Source: Pseudomonas lijiangensis
Lineage (GTDB): Bacteria; Pseudomonadota; Gammaproteobacteria; Pseudomonadales; Pseudomonadaceae
Length of the DNA stretch: 64,000 nucleotides
Direction: 5' to 3'
NCBI RefSeq assembly: GCF_018968705.1
Contig: NZ_CP076668.1
Coordinates: 186,001-250,000 of the forward strand
Part shown: positions 36,440-44,740 of the stretch, piece by piece
How the letters are laid out: each line of letters opens with the position of its first letter
Numbering within the stretch: position 1 is the stretch's first letter
Program-made: the position numbers and the translations under genes
Notes under the pieces: model-generated
The model's database searches: none
Told to the model about the DNA's origin: nothing
What the model saw: the letters and a program-made list of their open reading frames with translations, nothing else

Positions 36440-37453
36440 ATGTCGGCCAAAAAGAAGCCAGTAAACACTCCATTGCACCTGCTCCAACAATTGTCGGGCA
36501 GCTTGCTCGAACATCTGGAAGACGCCTGCTCCCAAGCCTTGTCCGATGCCGAGAAACTGCTCGCCAAGCTTGAAAAACAACGTGGTAAAGCGCAGGAAAA
36601 ACTGCACAAGTCCCGCACCAAATTGCAGGATGCTGCGGCTGCCGGCAAGGCAAAGGCCCAGACCAAGGCCAAGAATGCCATTGCAGAACTTGAAGACTTG
36701 CTCGACGCACTCAAGGATCGCCAGACCGAAACCCGCACTTACATCCTGCAGCTCAAGCGCGATGCTCAAGAGAGCCTGAAGCTTGCCCAGGGCGTTGGTC
36801 GCGTCAAAGAGGCGGTCGGCAAGATTCTGGACACTCGCGCAGCCAAGCCTGCTGCACCTGCCAAGGCTCCTGCTGCAAAAACCGCTGCTGCAAAAACCGT
36901 GAGCAAGACACCTGCTGCCAAGGCGCCAGCCAAAGCTGCGGCCAAGCCAGCTGCGAAACCGGCTGCCAGGGCTGCATCTGCTGCCAAGCCTGCCGCCAAG
37001 CCAACAGCCGCGAAAACTCCGGCTGCTGCCAAGCCAGTGGCTGCCAAACCTGCGGCGACCAAGGCTCCTGCTGCCAAGGCTCCAGTAAAAGCCGCGGCTA
37101 AAACCGCTGCTGCCAAACCTGCCGCCGCCAAAGCGACTGCCAAGCCGGTTGCCAAACCTGCAGCGAAACCCGCAGCCAAGCCAGCAGCAACCAAAGCACC
37201 GGCAGCGGCCAAACCTGCTGCCAGCAGCGCTGCCAAACCAGCGGCCAAAGCACCTGCCAAAACTGCCGCCAAGCCAGCAGCCAAGCCCGCCGCAAAACCG
37301 GCAGCCAAACCTGCTGCCAAGCCAGCGGTAAAAACGGCTGCCGCCAAACCGGCCACGCCAGCACCGGCTGCTACTCCAGCCGCTGCACCAGCCGCACCGG
37401 CTGCAACTGCTCCATCGACAGCCAATAGCGTCACGCCTAACACGGCGTCCTAA
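36440..37453 (+). CDS. algP: AlgP histone-H1-like regulator
   Basis: A 337-residue protein with two parts. Residues 1-130 are helical (coiled-coil LEHLEDACSQALSDAEKLLAK...) and the rest (about 132-320) is a tail of KPAA, KAPA and KTAA repeats, highly basic and like eukaryotic histone H1. AlgP (AlgR3) binds DNA and affects algD. The number of repeats varies among strains, and the tail DNA is a repeat array prone to slippage. The gene overlaps the convergent TIGR02444 gene by 4 bases. Confidence 0.93.
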   Translation: MSAKKKPVNTPLHLLQQLSGSLLEHLEDACSQALSDAEKLLAKLEKQRGKAQEKLHKSRTKLQDAAAAGKAKAQTKAKNAIAELEDLLDALKDRQTETRTYILQLKRDAQESLKLAQGVGRVKEAVGKILDTRAAKPAAPAKAPAAKTAAAKTVSKTPAAKAPAKAAAKPAAKPAARAASAAKPAAKPTAAKTPAAAKPVAAKPAATKAPAAKAPVKAAAKTAAAKPAAAKATAKPVAKPAAKPAAKPAATKAPAAAKPAASSAAKPAAKAPAKTAAKPAAKPAAKPAAKPAAKPAVKTAAAKPATPAPAATPAAAPAAPAATAPSTANSVTPNTAS

Positions 37454-37914
37454 GGCTGATCCGCCGCGACGCGCAGCCTCTGCAGCGCGTCGCGGTCCTT
37501 GTCGGCGGCTTCTGCGGCCAGCCCGTTCAGCCAGCTCTGCAAGTCCTCTGCCTCATCAACTGTCCAGTCCTGCGTCAGTGTCTGCAATCGTGCGAGCAAC
37601 TGCTGCTCGGCTTCCAGTTCCAGCGCTTTCACCCGTTCACGCAACGATCCCAATGCCGGGTCGAGTCGCGCCGCGTCACGCCATTGCGTGCGCAATTCCC
37701 TGAGAGGGCGCACGACGTCGTCGTGCCATGGCATCGCCAACTGTCCGATTTCCTGTAATCGCCGGGCATCACATTTCACGCCGCGTTTGCCCAGCCAGAC
37801 ACCCAGAAGCACCATGCACACATTGGCCCCGTTGGTTTGCAGGCGCAGGCAGGCCTCTTCGACGCCGGGTCTGGCATAGAAATCGAGGGTGAAACTCCAA
37901 AGGTCAGAAGGCAT
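37450..37914 (-). CDS. TIGR02444 family protein
   Basis: A 154-residue soluble helical protein (DLWSFTLDFYARPGVEEACL, NGANVCMVLLGVWLG). I recognise the TIGR02444 family, found in Pseudomonas and relatives, of unknown function. It lies between algP and the ABC-F gene on the opposite strand, its usual place; its start is 46 bases from the ABC-F start, so the two genes are divergent. Confidence 0.85.
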   Translation of the reverse strand: MPSDLWSFTLDFYARPGVEEACLRLQTNGANVCMVLLGVWLGKRGVKCDARRLQEIGQLAMPWHDDVVRPLRELRTQWRDAARLDPALGSLRERVKALELEAEQQLLARLQTLTQDWTVDEAEDLQSWLNGLAAEAADKDRDALQRLRVAADQP

Positions 37915-37960
37915 AGTGAGCTACCTGTTTGAGACGAAGCTGGTAGACTCCGCCGCCATT

Positions 37961-39871
37961 ATGATTCGACTTCAAAGCCTTACCTTACAGCGTGGTCCGC
38001 AACGTCTGCTAGAAGACGCCGAGCTGACCCTGCACGCCGGCCAGAAAGCCGGTCTGATCGGTGCCAACGGCGCCGGTAAATCCAGCCTCTTCGCTTTGCT
38101 GCGCGGTGAACTGACGCCTGACTCCGGCGACTGCCTGCTGCCTGCCGATTGGCGTATCGCACACATGCGCCAGGAGGTCGATACCCTTGAGCGTCTGGGT
38201 GTTGACTACGTTCTGGACGGCGACCTGCGCCTGCGAGAGGTTCAGCGTCAGCTCGCTGAAGCCGAAGCCGCCCAGGACGGTGCCGCCCAGGCGCGGCTGC
38301 ATGCCGAACTCGACAGTGCCGATGGTTATACCGCCGATGCCCGCGCCCGCAAACTGCTGGCGGGCCTGGGGTTCACCAACGAGCAGATGGAACGTCAGGT
38401 CGGCAGTTTCTCCGGTGGCTGGCGGATGCGCCTGAACCTGGCGCAGGCCCTGATGTGTCCTTCGGACCTCTTGCTGCTCGATGAGCCGACCAACCACTTG
38501 GACCTGGACGCCATTCTGTGGCTGGAAGACTGGCTCAAGAGCTACCCCGGCACCTTGCTGCTGATTTCCCACGACCGTGATTTCCTTGATGCGGTGGTCG
38601 ATCACATCGCCCATGTCGAGCAGCGCAAGATCACCCTCTATCGCGGTGGCTACAGCGCCTTCGAGCGTGCCCGTGCCGAACGTCTGGCCCAGCAGCAACA
38701 GGCCTACGAGAAGCAGCAGGCGCAACGTGCGCATATGGAAAAATACATTGCGCGCTTCAAGGCCCAGGCCACCAAGGCCCGTCAGGCACAGAGCCGGATC
38801 AAGGCCCTTGAGCGCATGGAAGAGCTGTCCGCCGCCCATGTGGATTCGCCATTCAACTTCGTTTTCCGTGAGTCCGACAAAATCTCCAGCCCGTTGCTGG
38901 ATCTGTCCGAAGCACGTCTGGGCTATGGCGAAAAGACCATCCTGGAGAAGGTCAAACTGCAACTGACGCCGGGTGCGCGCATCGGTCTGCTGGGGCCTAA
39001 CGGCGCGGGTAAATCGACCCTGATCAAAAACCTCGCGGGCGAGCTTGAGCCCTTGGGTGGCCGTCTGGTGCGGGGTGAAAACCTCACGGTTGGCTATTTT
39101 GCCCAGCATCAGCTCGACTCTCTGGATGCCAAGGCCAACCCCTTGCTGCATCTTCAGCGTCTGGCACCTACCGAGCGCGAGCAGACACTGCGCGACTTCC
39201 TCGGCGGCTTCGACTTCCGTGGCGCTCGCCTGGACGAGCCGGTGGTGAATTTCTCCGGTGGTGAAAAGGCGCGTCTGGCACTGGCCCTGATTGCCTGGGA
39301 AAAACCCAACCTGTTGCTGCTCGACGAACCGACCAACCACCTGGACCTGGAAATGCGCCTGGCGCTGACCATGGCCCTGCAGGAGTTCAGTGGCGCGGTA
39401 CTGGTGGTTTCCCACGATCGGCATCTGCTCAAGAGCACCACCGATGACTTCCTGCTGGTCGCCGATGGCCGGGTGCAGGAGTTCGATGGCGATCTGGACG
39501 ACTATACGCGCTGGCTGGCTGACTACCGTTTGCGCAATGCGCCGGTCAGCAACACACCGGTCAACGCCGACAAGACCGACAAGAAAGCCCAGCGTCAGCA
39601 GGCGGCAGCCTTGCGTCAGCAACTGGCTCCGCACAAGCGCGAAGCCGACAAGCTGGAGCGTGAGCTGGGAACCCTGCACGAGAAGCTGGCCAAGGTCGAA
39701 GAAGCCCTGGCCGACAGTACCAACTACGAGGCTGCCAACAAGGACAAACTGCGCGATCTGCTTGCGGAACAAGCCAGGTTGAAGACGCGGGAGTCCGAGC
39801 TGGAAGAGGCCTGGATGGAAGCGCTGGAGCTGCTGGAATCAATGCAGGCCGAACTGGAAGCATTGTCGTAA
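37961..39871 (+). CDS. ABC-F family ATPase, YheS-like
   Basis: A 636-residue soluble ABC-F translation factor with two nucleotide-binding domains. First: Walker A GANGAGKSS, signature SGGWRMRLNLAQAL, Walker B LLLLDEPTNHLDLDA. Second: GPNGAGKST, FSGGEKARLALALI and LLLLDEPTNHLDLEM. A linker (about 245-310) joins them and a C-terminal coiled coil extends from residue 560. The family binds ribosome E-sites and relieves stalls. Family-standard length. ATG at 37961 (MIRLQSLTLQRG) is the family start. Confidence 0.94.
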   Translation: MIRLQSLTLQRGPQRLLEDAELTLHAGQKAGLIGANGAGKSSLFALLRGELTPDSGDCLLPADWRIAHMRQEVDTLERLGVDYVLDGDLRLREVQRQLAEAEAAQDGAAQARLHAELDSADGYTADARARKLLAGLGFTNEQMERQVGSFSGGWRMRLNLAQALMCPSDLLLLDEPTNHLDLDAILWLEDWLKSYPGTLLLISHDRDFLDAVVDHIAHVEQRKITLYRGGYSAFERARAERLAQQQQAYEKQQAQRAHMEKYIARFKAQATKARQAQSRIKALERMEELSAAHVDSPFNFVFRESDKISSPLLDLSEARLGYGEKTILEKVKLQLTPGARIGLLGPNGAGKSTLIKNLAGELEPLGGRLVRGENLTVGYFAQHQLDSLDAKANPLLHLQRLAPTEREQTLRDFLGGFDFRGARLDEPVVNFSGGEKARLALALIAWEKPNLLLLDEPTNHLDLEMRLALTMALQEFSGAVLVVSHDRHLLKSTTDDFLLVADGRVQEFDGDLDDYTRWLADYRLRNAPVSNTPVNADKTDKKAQRQQAAALRQQLAPHKREADKLERELGTLHEKLAKVEEALADSTNYEAANKDKLRDLLAEQARLKTRESELEEAWMEALELLESMQAELEALS

Positions 39872-39887
39872 TTGAAGTGAGGGGCTG

Positions 39888-40481
39888 ATGGACTTTTTCG
39901 GGTTGACGCTGACGGCCTACTGGATCGAACCGCTCTGGCTGGGCGTGCAGATCCTGTTGATTCTGTTGGCGGGTTACGTACTGCAGCGGGTAATCGGCCG
40001 TTTTCTGACGGGCCTGGGCGAACGTTATCCGCTGCCGCCGGAGCTGCTGGTGCCGGTGCGTGGCGGTTTGCGCTGGCTGATCATGGGCAGCGCGTTTGTC
40101 GTTGTCCTGGGCCGACTCGGCGTTTCTGCCACGGTACTGTGGACTGCGTTGTCGGGCTTTGTCGCGGTAGCCGCCGTCGCGTTCTTCGCGATGTGGAGTG
40201 TGCTGTCCAACCTGCTCTGCGCCATTCTGATCTTCACCATCGGCCCTTTCCGCATCGGCGATGTGGTTGAACTGGTCGAAACACTCGACAAACCCGGCGT
40301 CAAAGGCCGGGTCGTCGCCATCAACCTGATGTTCACTACCCTCATCGAAATGCCCGAGGCGGGTGGTGCGCTGGTGCAAGTGCCCAACAGTCAGTTCTTC
40401 CAGAAAGCGGTTCGCCGCTGGCGGGGCAGCGATATCGTCCCGCAGGTGATGATTGAGAAGCCGATGGGCGAGCAGAAATAA
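39888..40481 (+). CDS. Small MscS-family mechanosensitive channel-like protein
   Basis: A 197-residue inner-membrane protein with three transmembrane helices (about 15-35, 60-80 and 85-110) and a truncated MscS beta domain (GPFRIGDVVELVE, VPNSQFFQKAVRRW). TM3 resembles the pore helix of MscS (FVAVAAVAFFAMWSVLSNLL). It lies 16 bases after the ABC-F gene and is probably cotranscribed. It is shorter than classic MscS (about 285), and channel activity is inferred. Confidence 0.85.
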   Translation: MDFFGLTLTAYWIEPLWLGVQILLILLAGYVLQRVIGRFLTGLGERYPLPPELLVPVRGGLRWLIMGSAFVVVLGRLGVSATVLWTALSGFVAVAAVAFFAMWSVLSNLLCAILIFTIGPFRIGDVVELVETLDKPGVKGRVVAINLMFTTLIEMPEAGGALVQVPNSQFFQKAVRRWRGSDIVPQVMIEKPMGEQK

Positions 40482-40547
40482 TTAGTCATCAATTGCATTA
40501 CGCACTAAGTTAGCAGCTATCGGGCTTTGCTGGACTTGAGGTGTGTG

Positions 40548-41180
40548 ATGGCGCTTGAAACGTGGCTGGCTTTTTTTGCCGCTTGCTGGATTATCAGTTT
40601 ATCTCCCGGGGCAGGCGCCATTGCGTCGATGTCCTGTGGCCTGCAATACGGTTTCTGGCGCGGCTACTGGAATGCGCTGGGCCTGCAGATCGCCCTGGTG
40701 GTGCAGATCGCGATTGTCGCGGCGGGTCTGGGCGCTGTACTGGGCGCCTCCGAACTGGCATTCAATCTGATCAAATGGTTTGGTGTGGCCTACCTGGTTT
40801 ATCTGGGGATCAAGCAATGGCGGGCGCTGCCTGGCGATCTGTCCGATGAGTCGGCGATTCGCCCGATCGGCAAGCCGTTGAGCCTGGTATTGCGTGGCTT
40901 TCTGGTCAACATCAGCAACCCCAAGGCGCTGGTGTTCATGCTGGCGATCCTGCCGCAGTTCATCGACCCTGCCGAACCGCTGCTGGCTCAATACGTGATC
41001 ATAGCCTTGACCATGGTGGCCGTGGATTCAGTGGTGATGGCCGGTTACACCGGCCTTGCGTCCCGCGTACTGCGCCTGCTGAAAACCCCGAAACAACAAC
41101 GCCGCCTGAACCGCACCTTCGCCAGCCTGTTTGTAGGGGCTGCGGGCTTTCTGGCGACACTTCACCGCGGAACTGCTTGA
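40548..41180 (+). CDS. LysE/RhtB amino-acid exporter
   Basis: A 210-residue protein with six predicted helices. The LysE family signature (SPGAGAIASMSCGLQYGFWRG near the N-terminus, LVYLGIKQWRA, NISNPKALVFMLAILPQFID) is clear. It exports amino acids or related compounds by proton antiport; the substrate is unknown. GAGGTG precedes ATG 40548. Confidence 0.9.
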   Translation: MALETWLAFFAACWIISLSPGAGAIASMSCGLQYGFWRGYWNALGLQIALVVQIAIVAAGLGAVLGASELAFNLIKWFGVAYLVYLGIKQWRALPGDLSDESAIRPIGKPLSLVLRGFLVNISNPKALVFMLAILPQFIDPAEPLLAQYVIIALTMVAVDSVVMAGYTGLASRVLRLLKTPKQQRRLNRTFASLFVGAAGFLATLHRGTA

Positions 41181-41185
41181 AACCT

Positions 41186-41252
41186 GTAGGAGCGAATTCA
41201 TTCGCGAGACGTCATTGAAGGCGACATTTTTCGCGAATGAATTCGCTCCTAC
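41186..41252. repeat. REP pair
   Basis: GTAGGAGCGAATTCATTCGCG and CGCGAATGAATTCGCTCCTAC in inverted orientation between the convergent LysE and LpoB-like genes. Near-perfect arms are separated by about 25 bases. Confidence 0.88.
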
Positions 41253-41256
41253 GGAC

Positions 41257-41997
41257 TCAACGCAAAATCCGTGGCGCTTCGTCGCGTGGCAGGTTCTGCT
41301 GGATGGGCTGTTCGGTGTATTCCACTTCTCCACGCAATTGCTCACGCAACTGACGCGCCACGTCGACGCCGATCGACTTTGAGGCATCGCGTACCACGCG
41401 ACCCCGGTTCATGGAAATCTTCACGTCCCGGCTGTTGACCAGCTTGGTGTCCTGGCTTTCGCCCATGGCGGTAAAGGCCGAGGTGATTTCGTAGGTGCGG
41501 GTGTTGATCAGGCTGAAATCACCGACCACTGTCAGCCCCATAATGGCCGAGTAGCTATTGGTATTGGCAATTTCGCCTACGTCCTGGCGAAAGTCGATGT
41601 CCGACAGTGCGCCGAACAATACGTAGTCAGCACCTTTGAAGTGGCCGCTCTTGATGCGTGCGATGACGTCGTACACATCTTCTTTGGAGCCGGTCTTGTA
41701 AGGCGTGCCCTGCACCAGCTGGAACAGCCCGGACTTCAGGATCTCGCCCCTGATGTCACCGCTGAATTTCTGCAGTTCACTCTGTTCGATGTAGCTGGTG
41801 CGGGACTCGTATTCTTCATAGCTCGACGAGCCGCTTTCGCTGTAGTAGTTGGCTCTCATGTCGCTTTTCGCCGAAACGGTGTGGATGTATTGCTCCACAC
41901 GTTCCTGATAGGCCATGCCTGTCACGGCGATCTTTGGGGCTGCCTGAACCGAGAAGGCGCAGGCCAGGCCGATAATGCCAATCCATGCACGCATCAC
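41257..41997 (-). CDS. LpoB-like/CsgG-fold periplasmic protein
   Basis: A 246-residue secreted protein with a signal peptide (MMRAWIGIIGLACAFSVQAA) and no lipobox cysteine. The core (KIAVTGMAYQERVEQY, EILKSGLFQLVQGT, GADYVLFGALSDIDF, SLINTRTYEITSAF) has the alpha/beta layout of CsgG and LpoB proteins, with an extra low-complexity serine-tyrosine loop. It lies directly after lpoB (stop and start adjacent), last of a four-gene operon. Its role may be envelope assembly; no substrate is known. Confidence 0.78.
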   Translation of the reverse strand: MMRAWIGIIGLACAFSVQAAPKIAVTGMAYQERVEQYIHTVSAKSDMRANYYSESGSSSYEEYESRTSYIEQSELQKFSGDIRGEILKSGLFQLVQGTPYKTGSKEDVYDVIARIKSGHFKGADYVLFGALSDIDFRQDVGEIANTNSYSAIMGLTVVGDFSLINTRTYEITSAFTAMGESQDTKLVNSRDVKISMNRGRVVRDASKSIGVDVARQLREQLRGEVEYTEQPIQQNLPRDEAPRILR

Positions 41998-42588
41998 TCA
42001 GCGCTCCGTGGTCTTGCGGATTTCTTTTTCGTCCATCCACTCTGCCAGGCCGCTTTCGACATCGATCAGTTGCAGGCTGAATTTGTAGAAGACGTCCTTG
42101 TAATCCTCGCTGCGCTTGACGATGGAGCTGATCGAGCCTTCCAGGCGGTATTTGGCGGCGATCATGTTGCCGGTCTTGGCGACAGTGCTCTGCTTGTACA
42201 GGCCGCTCTGGTTCTGCAGCTTGAGCTGGTCGACCTGGCTCTGCATCTCGGTGTTGTCGCTGGCGAAACGGGCTACGCCGCTCTTCATCAGTTGGGTCTT
42301 GATGGTGGTGGTGATTTCGCGAGTGTCGATGTACTCGCTGGTCTTGTTCTTCACATCGTAGACCTGAACCACCGGACGGCCTTGCAGGATGCCGGACTGT
42401 GCCAGCGAGCGGGTCATGCTCTCGGCGATCATCTGCAGGTCGGTGGAGCCGAATTCGTTGGTAATCGTTTCGACTGCCTTGGTATCGCCATAACTGATGT
42501 TCTTGCTGCCAAGAACCGGAGAGTTATTGGCGCAGCCGCTGGCCAGCAGGGCGAGGGCGGCGATGGAGCAAAGACGTGTAAACAGCAT
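41998..42588 (-). CDS. lpoB: LpoB-like penicillin-binding protein activator
   Basis: A 196-residue lipoprotein: signal with lipobox ALLASGC (Cys at about residue 19). The conserved LpoB body (SYGDTKAVETITNEFGSTDL, MAESMTRSL-type helix, AAKYRLEGSISSIVKR, SLQLIDVESGLAEWMDEKEIRK) is clear. In E. coli LpoB activates PBP1b. Pseudomonas uses LpoP in the classical system, so this copy, in its own operon with a COG3014 and a YcfL protein, may act on another partner. The start at 42588 has AGAAGAG upstream. Confidence 0.8.
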   Translation of the reverse strand: MLFTRLCSIAALALLASGCANNSPVLGSKNISYGDTKAVETITNEFGSTDLQMIAESMTRSLAQSGILQGRPVVQVYDVKNKTSEYIDTREITTTIKTQLMKSGVARFASDNTEMQSQVDQLKLQNQSGLYKQSTVAKTGNMIAAKYRLEGSISSIVKRSEDYKDVFYKFSLQLIDVESGLAEWMDEKEIRKTTER

Positions 42589-42623
42589 GTGTGGACTCTT
42601 CTGTGAGCGTAACTGGGCGTGGA

Positions 42624-42995
42624 TCAAGGCGTGTTGATTTCAAGACGGAAATCGGTTGCCCGCGGATTGGGTGCGATAGCTGGCAGCGTGGTGCTTTGCG
42701 AGCCATAGATCATCAGGCTTTTCCAGGCTTCTTCGTCTGCGACAGGAAAACCATCGTTACCCAGCCACGCGAAGCGGTAGTACATCGTCTTGTTGCGGCT
42801 GCTGGTGTTGGTCAACTGAGCCTTGACGGTCAGGAAGCCATTTTCCCGAGCCACACGCATGGCGCCGACTTCAATGCTTTTGATGTCGCCAAGTGCGACC
42901 ACTTTACTGGCTGCGCTGCCCGGAGCCGGAGGTGGCGGGGTTGCGCAGCCTGCGAGCAGGGCCAGCGCCAGTGCGCCGAAAATCTTGATACGCAT
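42624..42995 (-). CDS. YcfL/DUF1425-like lipoprotein
   Basis: A 123-residue lipoprotein with lipobox LLAGC (Cys17), a proline-rich linker and an Ig-like domain (VKAQLTNTSSRNKTMYYRFAWLGNDGF). YcfL is next to lpoB in E. coli also (ycfL-ycfM), which supports the reading. Function is unknown. It is 13 bases after the COG3014 gene. Confidence 0.82.
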   Translation of the reverse strand: MRIKIFGALALALLAGCATPPPPAPGSAASKVVALGDIKSIEVGAMRVARENGFLTVKAQLTNTSSRNKTMYYRFAWLGNDGFPVADEEAWKSLMIYGSQSTTLPAIAPNPRATDFRLEINTP

Positions 42996-43008
42996 GGGAT
43001 ATCTCCGT

Positions 43009-44403
43009 TCAGGGTTGTTTGACGGCAAGGGCTTGCGGGATATTCACGGGAGTAACCTGGGCCGCGAGGCCATTGGTGAATACCTGATTGCCCAGGGCGC
43101 GCAGGGTGACGACCTGATAGCGCTGATCGACCTTGACCTGCACATGCGTGCCGCCCAGGGTGCTCGGCAATACCACCTGATGCATGCCCGGCGTCAGACG
43201 CAGTCGTGCCACCAGTGTGTTGTCCGGCAAGGTGCGCCAGGTGCGGGTGTCAGCACCCTCGGTAATGGCCGAAGCGATACCGACTGCCAGACCGGCCAGC
43301 GGGTTGACGTCGTTGAGCTGTTTTTGCGCAACGCCACGGGTGATGGCGCGCAGCGTGGTGCGCACGATGATGCCTGGCATGTCGTCGCGAAGGGCGCGGC
43401 GCGACATGTCAGTGGTGCTGTTGAGCAGCGTCAGGTTGAGCGGCTGGCCGTCCAGGGTGATCTGGGTGACGATCGGGGTGCTGGTATCCGGCTTGATGAC
43501 CGGGAATGACAGCGGCGTGATGACCAGATTGCCGCTGATCGGCAATGGCAGCGGGATATTTACCGAATCACGGGCTGGAGCAAAACCGCTCTGGACCACG
43601 AGCAGTACTTCGCTGCTGCCATCCTTGCTGGCCGCCGCGTCGAGATCGGCCAGGGATTTTTCCAGCAATGGAGTGTTGGGGCGCAGTTCTGCGGCCTTGC
43701 GATAGCCCGGCGCGGCGAGGTCTTTTTCCCCCAGGGCTTCGTAGACGAAACCTGCCAGATAATGGCTGAACGCACTCTGGTAGCTGTTCTTCAGACCAAC
43801 GACTTCGGGCGCGTCCAGTGACTCGACCGGGTAGCCCTTGAGGTCCTTGAACTGGTTTTTCACGCCCTTGCTTTCGGCTTCCTGCTCGCTCTTGAAGTAT
43901 TCCTTGTCGCGCAGGTTGGCGATCACGGCTTCACGTTCGTGGGTCTTCTTGATTTCGGTACGGGCACCGTCGAAATCGTTCTGGCCCAGCAGGTTGAGCG
44001 CCATCTGGGTGGTCAGCATGACCTTTTCATAGTCATAGCCTTCGTAGCGACGCACCTTGTCGTTGATCAGGAAGCTGCCGAACTGGGCGAGGTATTTGTC
44101 GGTGTCGAACTTGACCGCTTCTTCCCACTTGAACACCACCTGATCGGCTGTGCGCCAGGCCGCCTGACTGCCGGCGAAATCGCCCTTGGAGCGCAGCAGT
44201 TCGCCTTTCTCGAAGTAATAGAGCAGGTCTTTGTTTTCGCCGGTGTTGTTTTTTTCCAGTGTGCCGAGGGCGGCATCGACATTGCCGCTGGCCAGTTGCT
44301 GGTTGGTTTCCTTCAGTTCGGAGTCATAGCTACGGAAGACGGAGCACCCTGTCAGCAGAACAGAGGCGACCAGCGCAGAGGCGGTCAGAAAACGGGAGGG
44401 CAT
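43009..44403 (-). CDS. COG3014-type lipoprotein with TPR-like repeats
   Basis: A 464-residue lipoprotein (signal MPSRFLTASALVASVLLTGC). The N-terminal half is helical, TPR-like (DAALGTLEKNNTGENKDLLY, YFEKGELLRSKGDFAGSQAA). The C-terminal half is beta-rich (IPLPLPISGNLVITPLSFPV, VQVKVDQRYQVVTLRALGNQ). I recognise the COG3014 group, found in Shewanella and Pseudomonas with LpoB-like and YcfL-like partners, of unknown function. Start ATG 44403 is preferred for the lipoprotein signal; in-frame ATG 44415 is possible. First gene of the operon. Confidence 0.78.
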   Translation of the reverse strand: MPSRFLTASALVASVLLTGCSVFRSYDSELKETNQQLASGNVDAALGTLEKNNTGENKDLLYYFEKGELLRSKGDFAGSQAAWRTADQVVFKWEEAVKFDTDKYLAQFGSFLINDKVRRYEGYDYEKVMLTTQMALNLLGQNDFDGARTEIKKTHEREAVIANLRDKEYFKSEQEAESKGVKNQFKDLKGYPVESLDAPEVVGLKNSYQSAFSHYLAGFVYEALGEKDLAAPGYRKAAELRPNTPLLEKSLADLDAAASKDGSSEVLLVVQSGFAPARDSVNIPLPLPISGNLVITPLSFPVIKPDTSTPIVTQITLDGQPLNLTLLNSTTDMSRRALRDDMPGIIVRTTLRAITRGVAQKQLNDVNPLAGLAVGIASAITEGADTRTWRTLPDNTLVARLRLTPGMHQVVLPSTLGGTHVQVKVDQRYQVVTLRALGNQVFTNGLAAQVTPVNIPQALAVKQP

Positions 44404-44740
44404 GATGATTTCCATTCTGTAGCCGAAGGCGGCTACGTAAGTCCATTTGGACAAGCAGCAAAGTGCTGCATGAGTATGTGTCTCTTCCATCTGCTGGAAA
44501 AAGCCGTGGGATTATAGGTCGGGTTTTCAGGCTGGCAATGGCATTTTGATGTCATTTGGCGCGATTGTTTTTGGCTGGCTGCAATCGACACTATTTGGGC
44601 AGGAGAACGGCCTTCTGGGCCGTCATCGCGCTGTCTCGGGTTTTTAGTAATGTTTTGTCACAAATATCGGGGTCGAGTATTGAGTCGAGGCAGATGGACA
44701 GGAACAATGCAGCGCATTGAATTCCTGTCGAGATCGTTTC
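44404..44740. other. Divergent intergenic region
   Basis: No gene seen. It must hold promoters for the COG3014 operon and for the iron permease. A short hairpin (ACGGCC-TTCTG-GGCCGT) occurs at 44607-44623. I found no clear Fur box. Confidence 0.45.

Noticed and set aside
36766..37443. 225-codon alanine/glycine-rich minus-strand frame opposite algP
   Set aside because: Direct antisense image of the KPAA repeat array.
38009..39772. 587-codon minus-strand frame opposite the ABC-F gene
   Set aside because: Glutamine-rich antisense shadow; the plus strand encodes two complete ABC domains.
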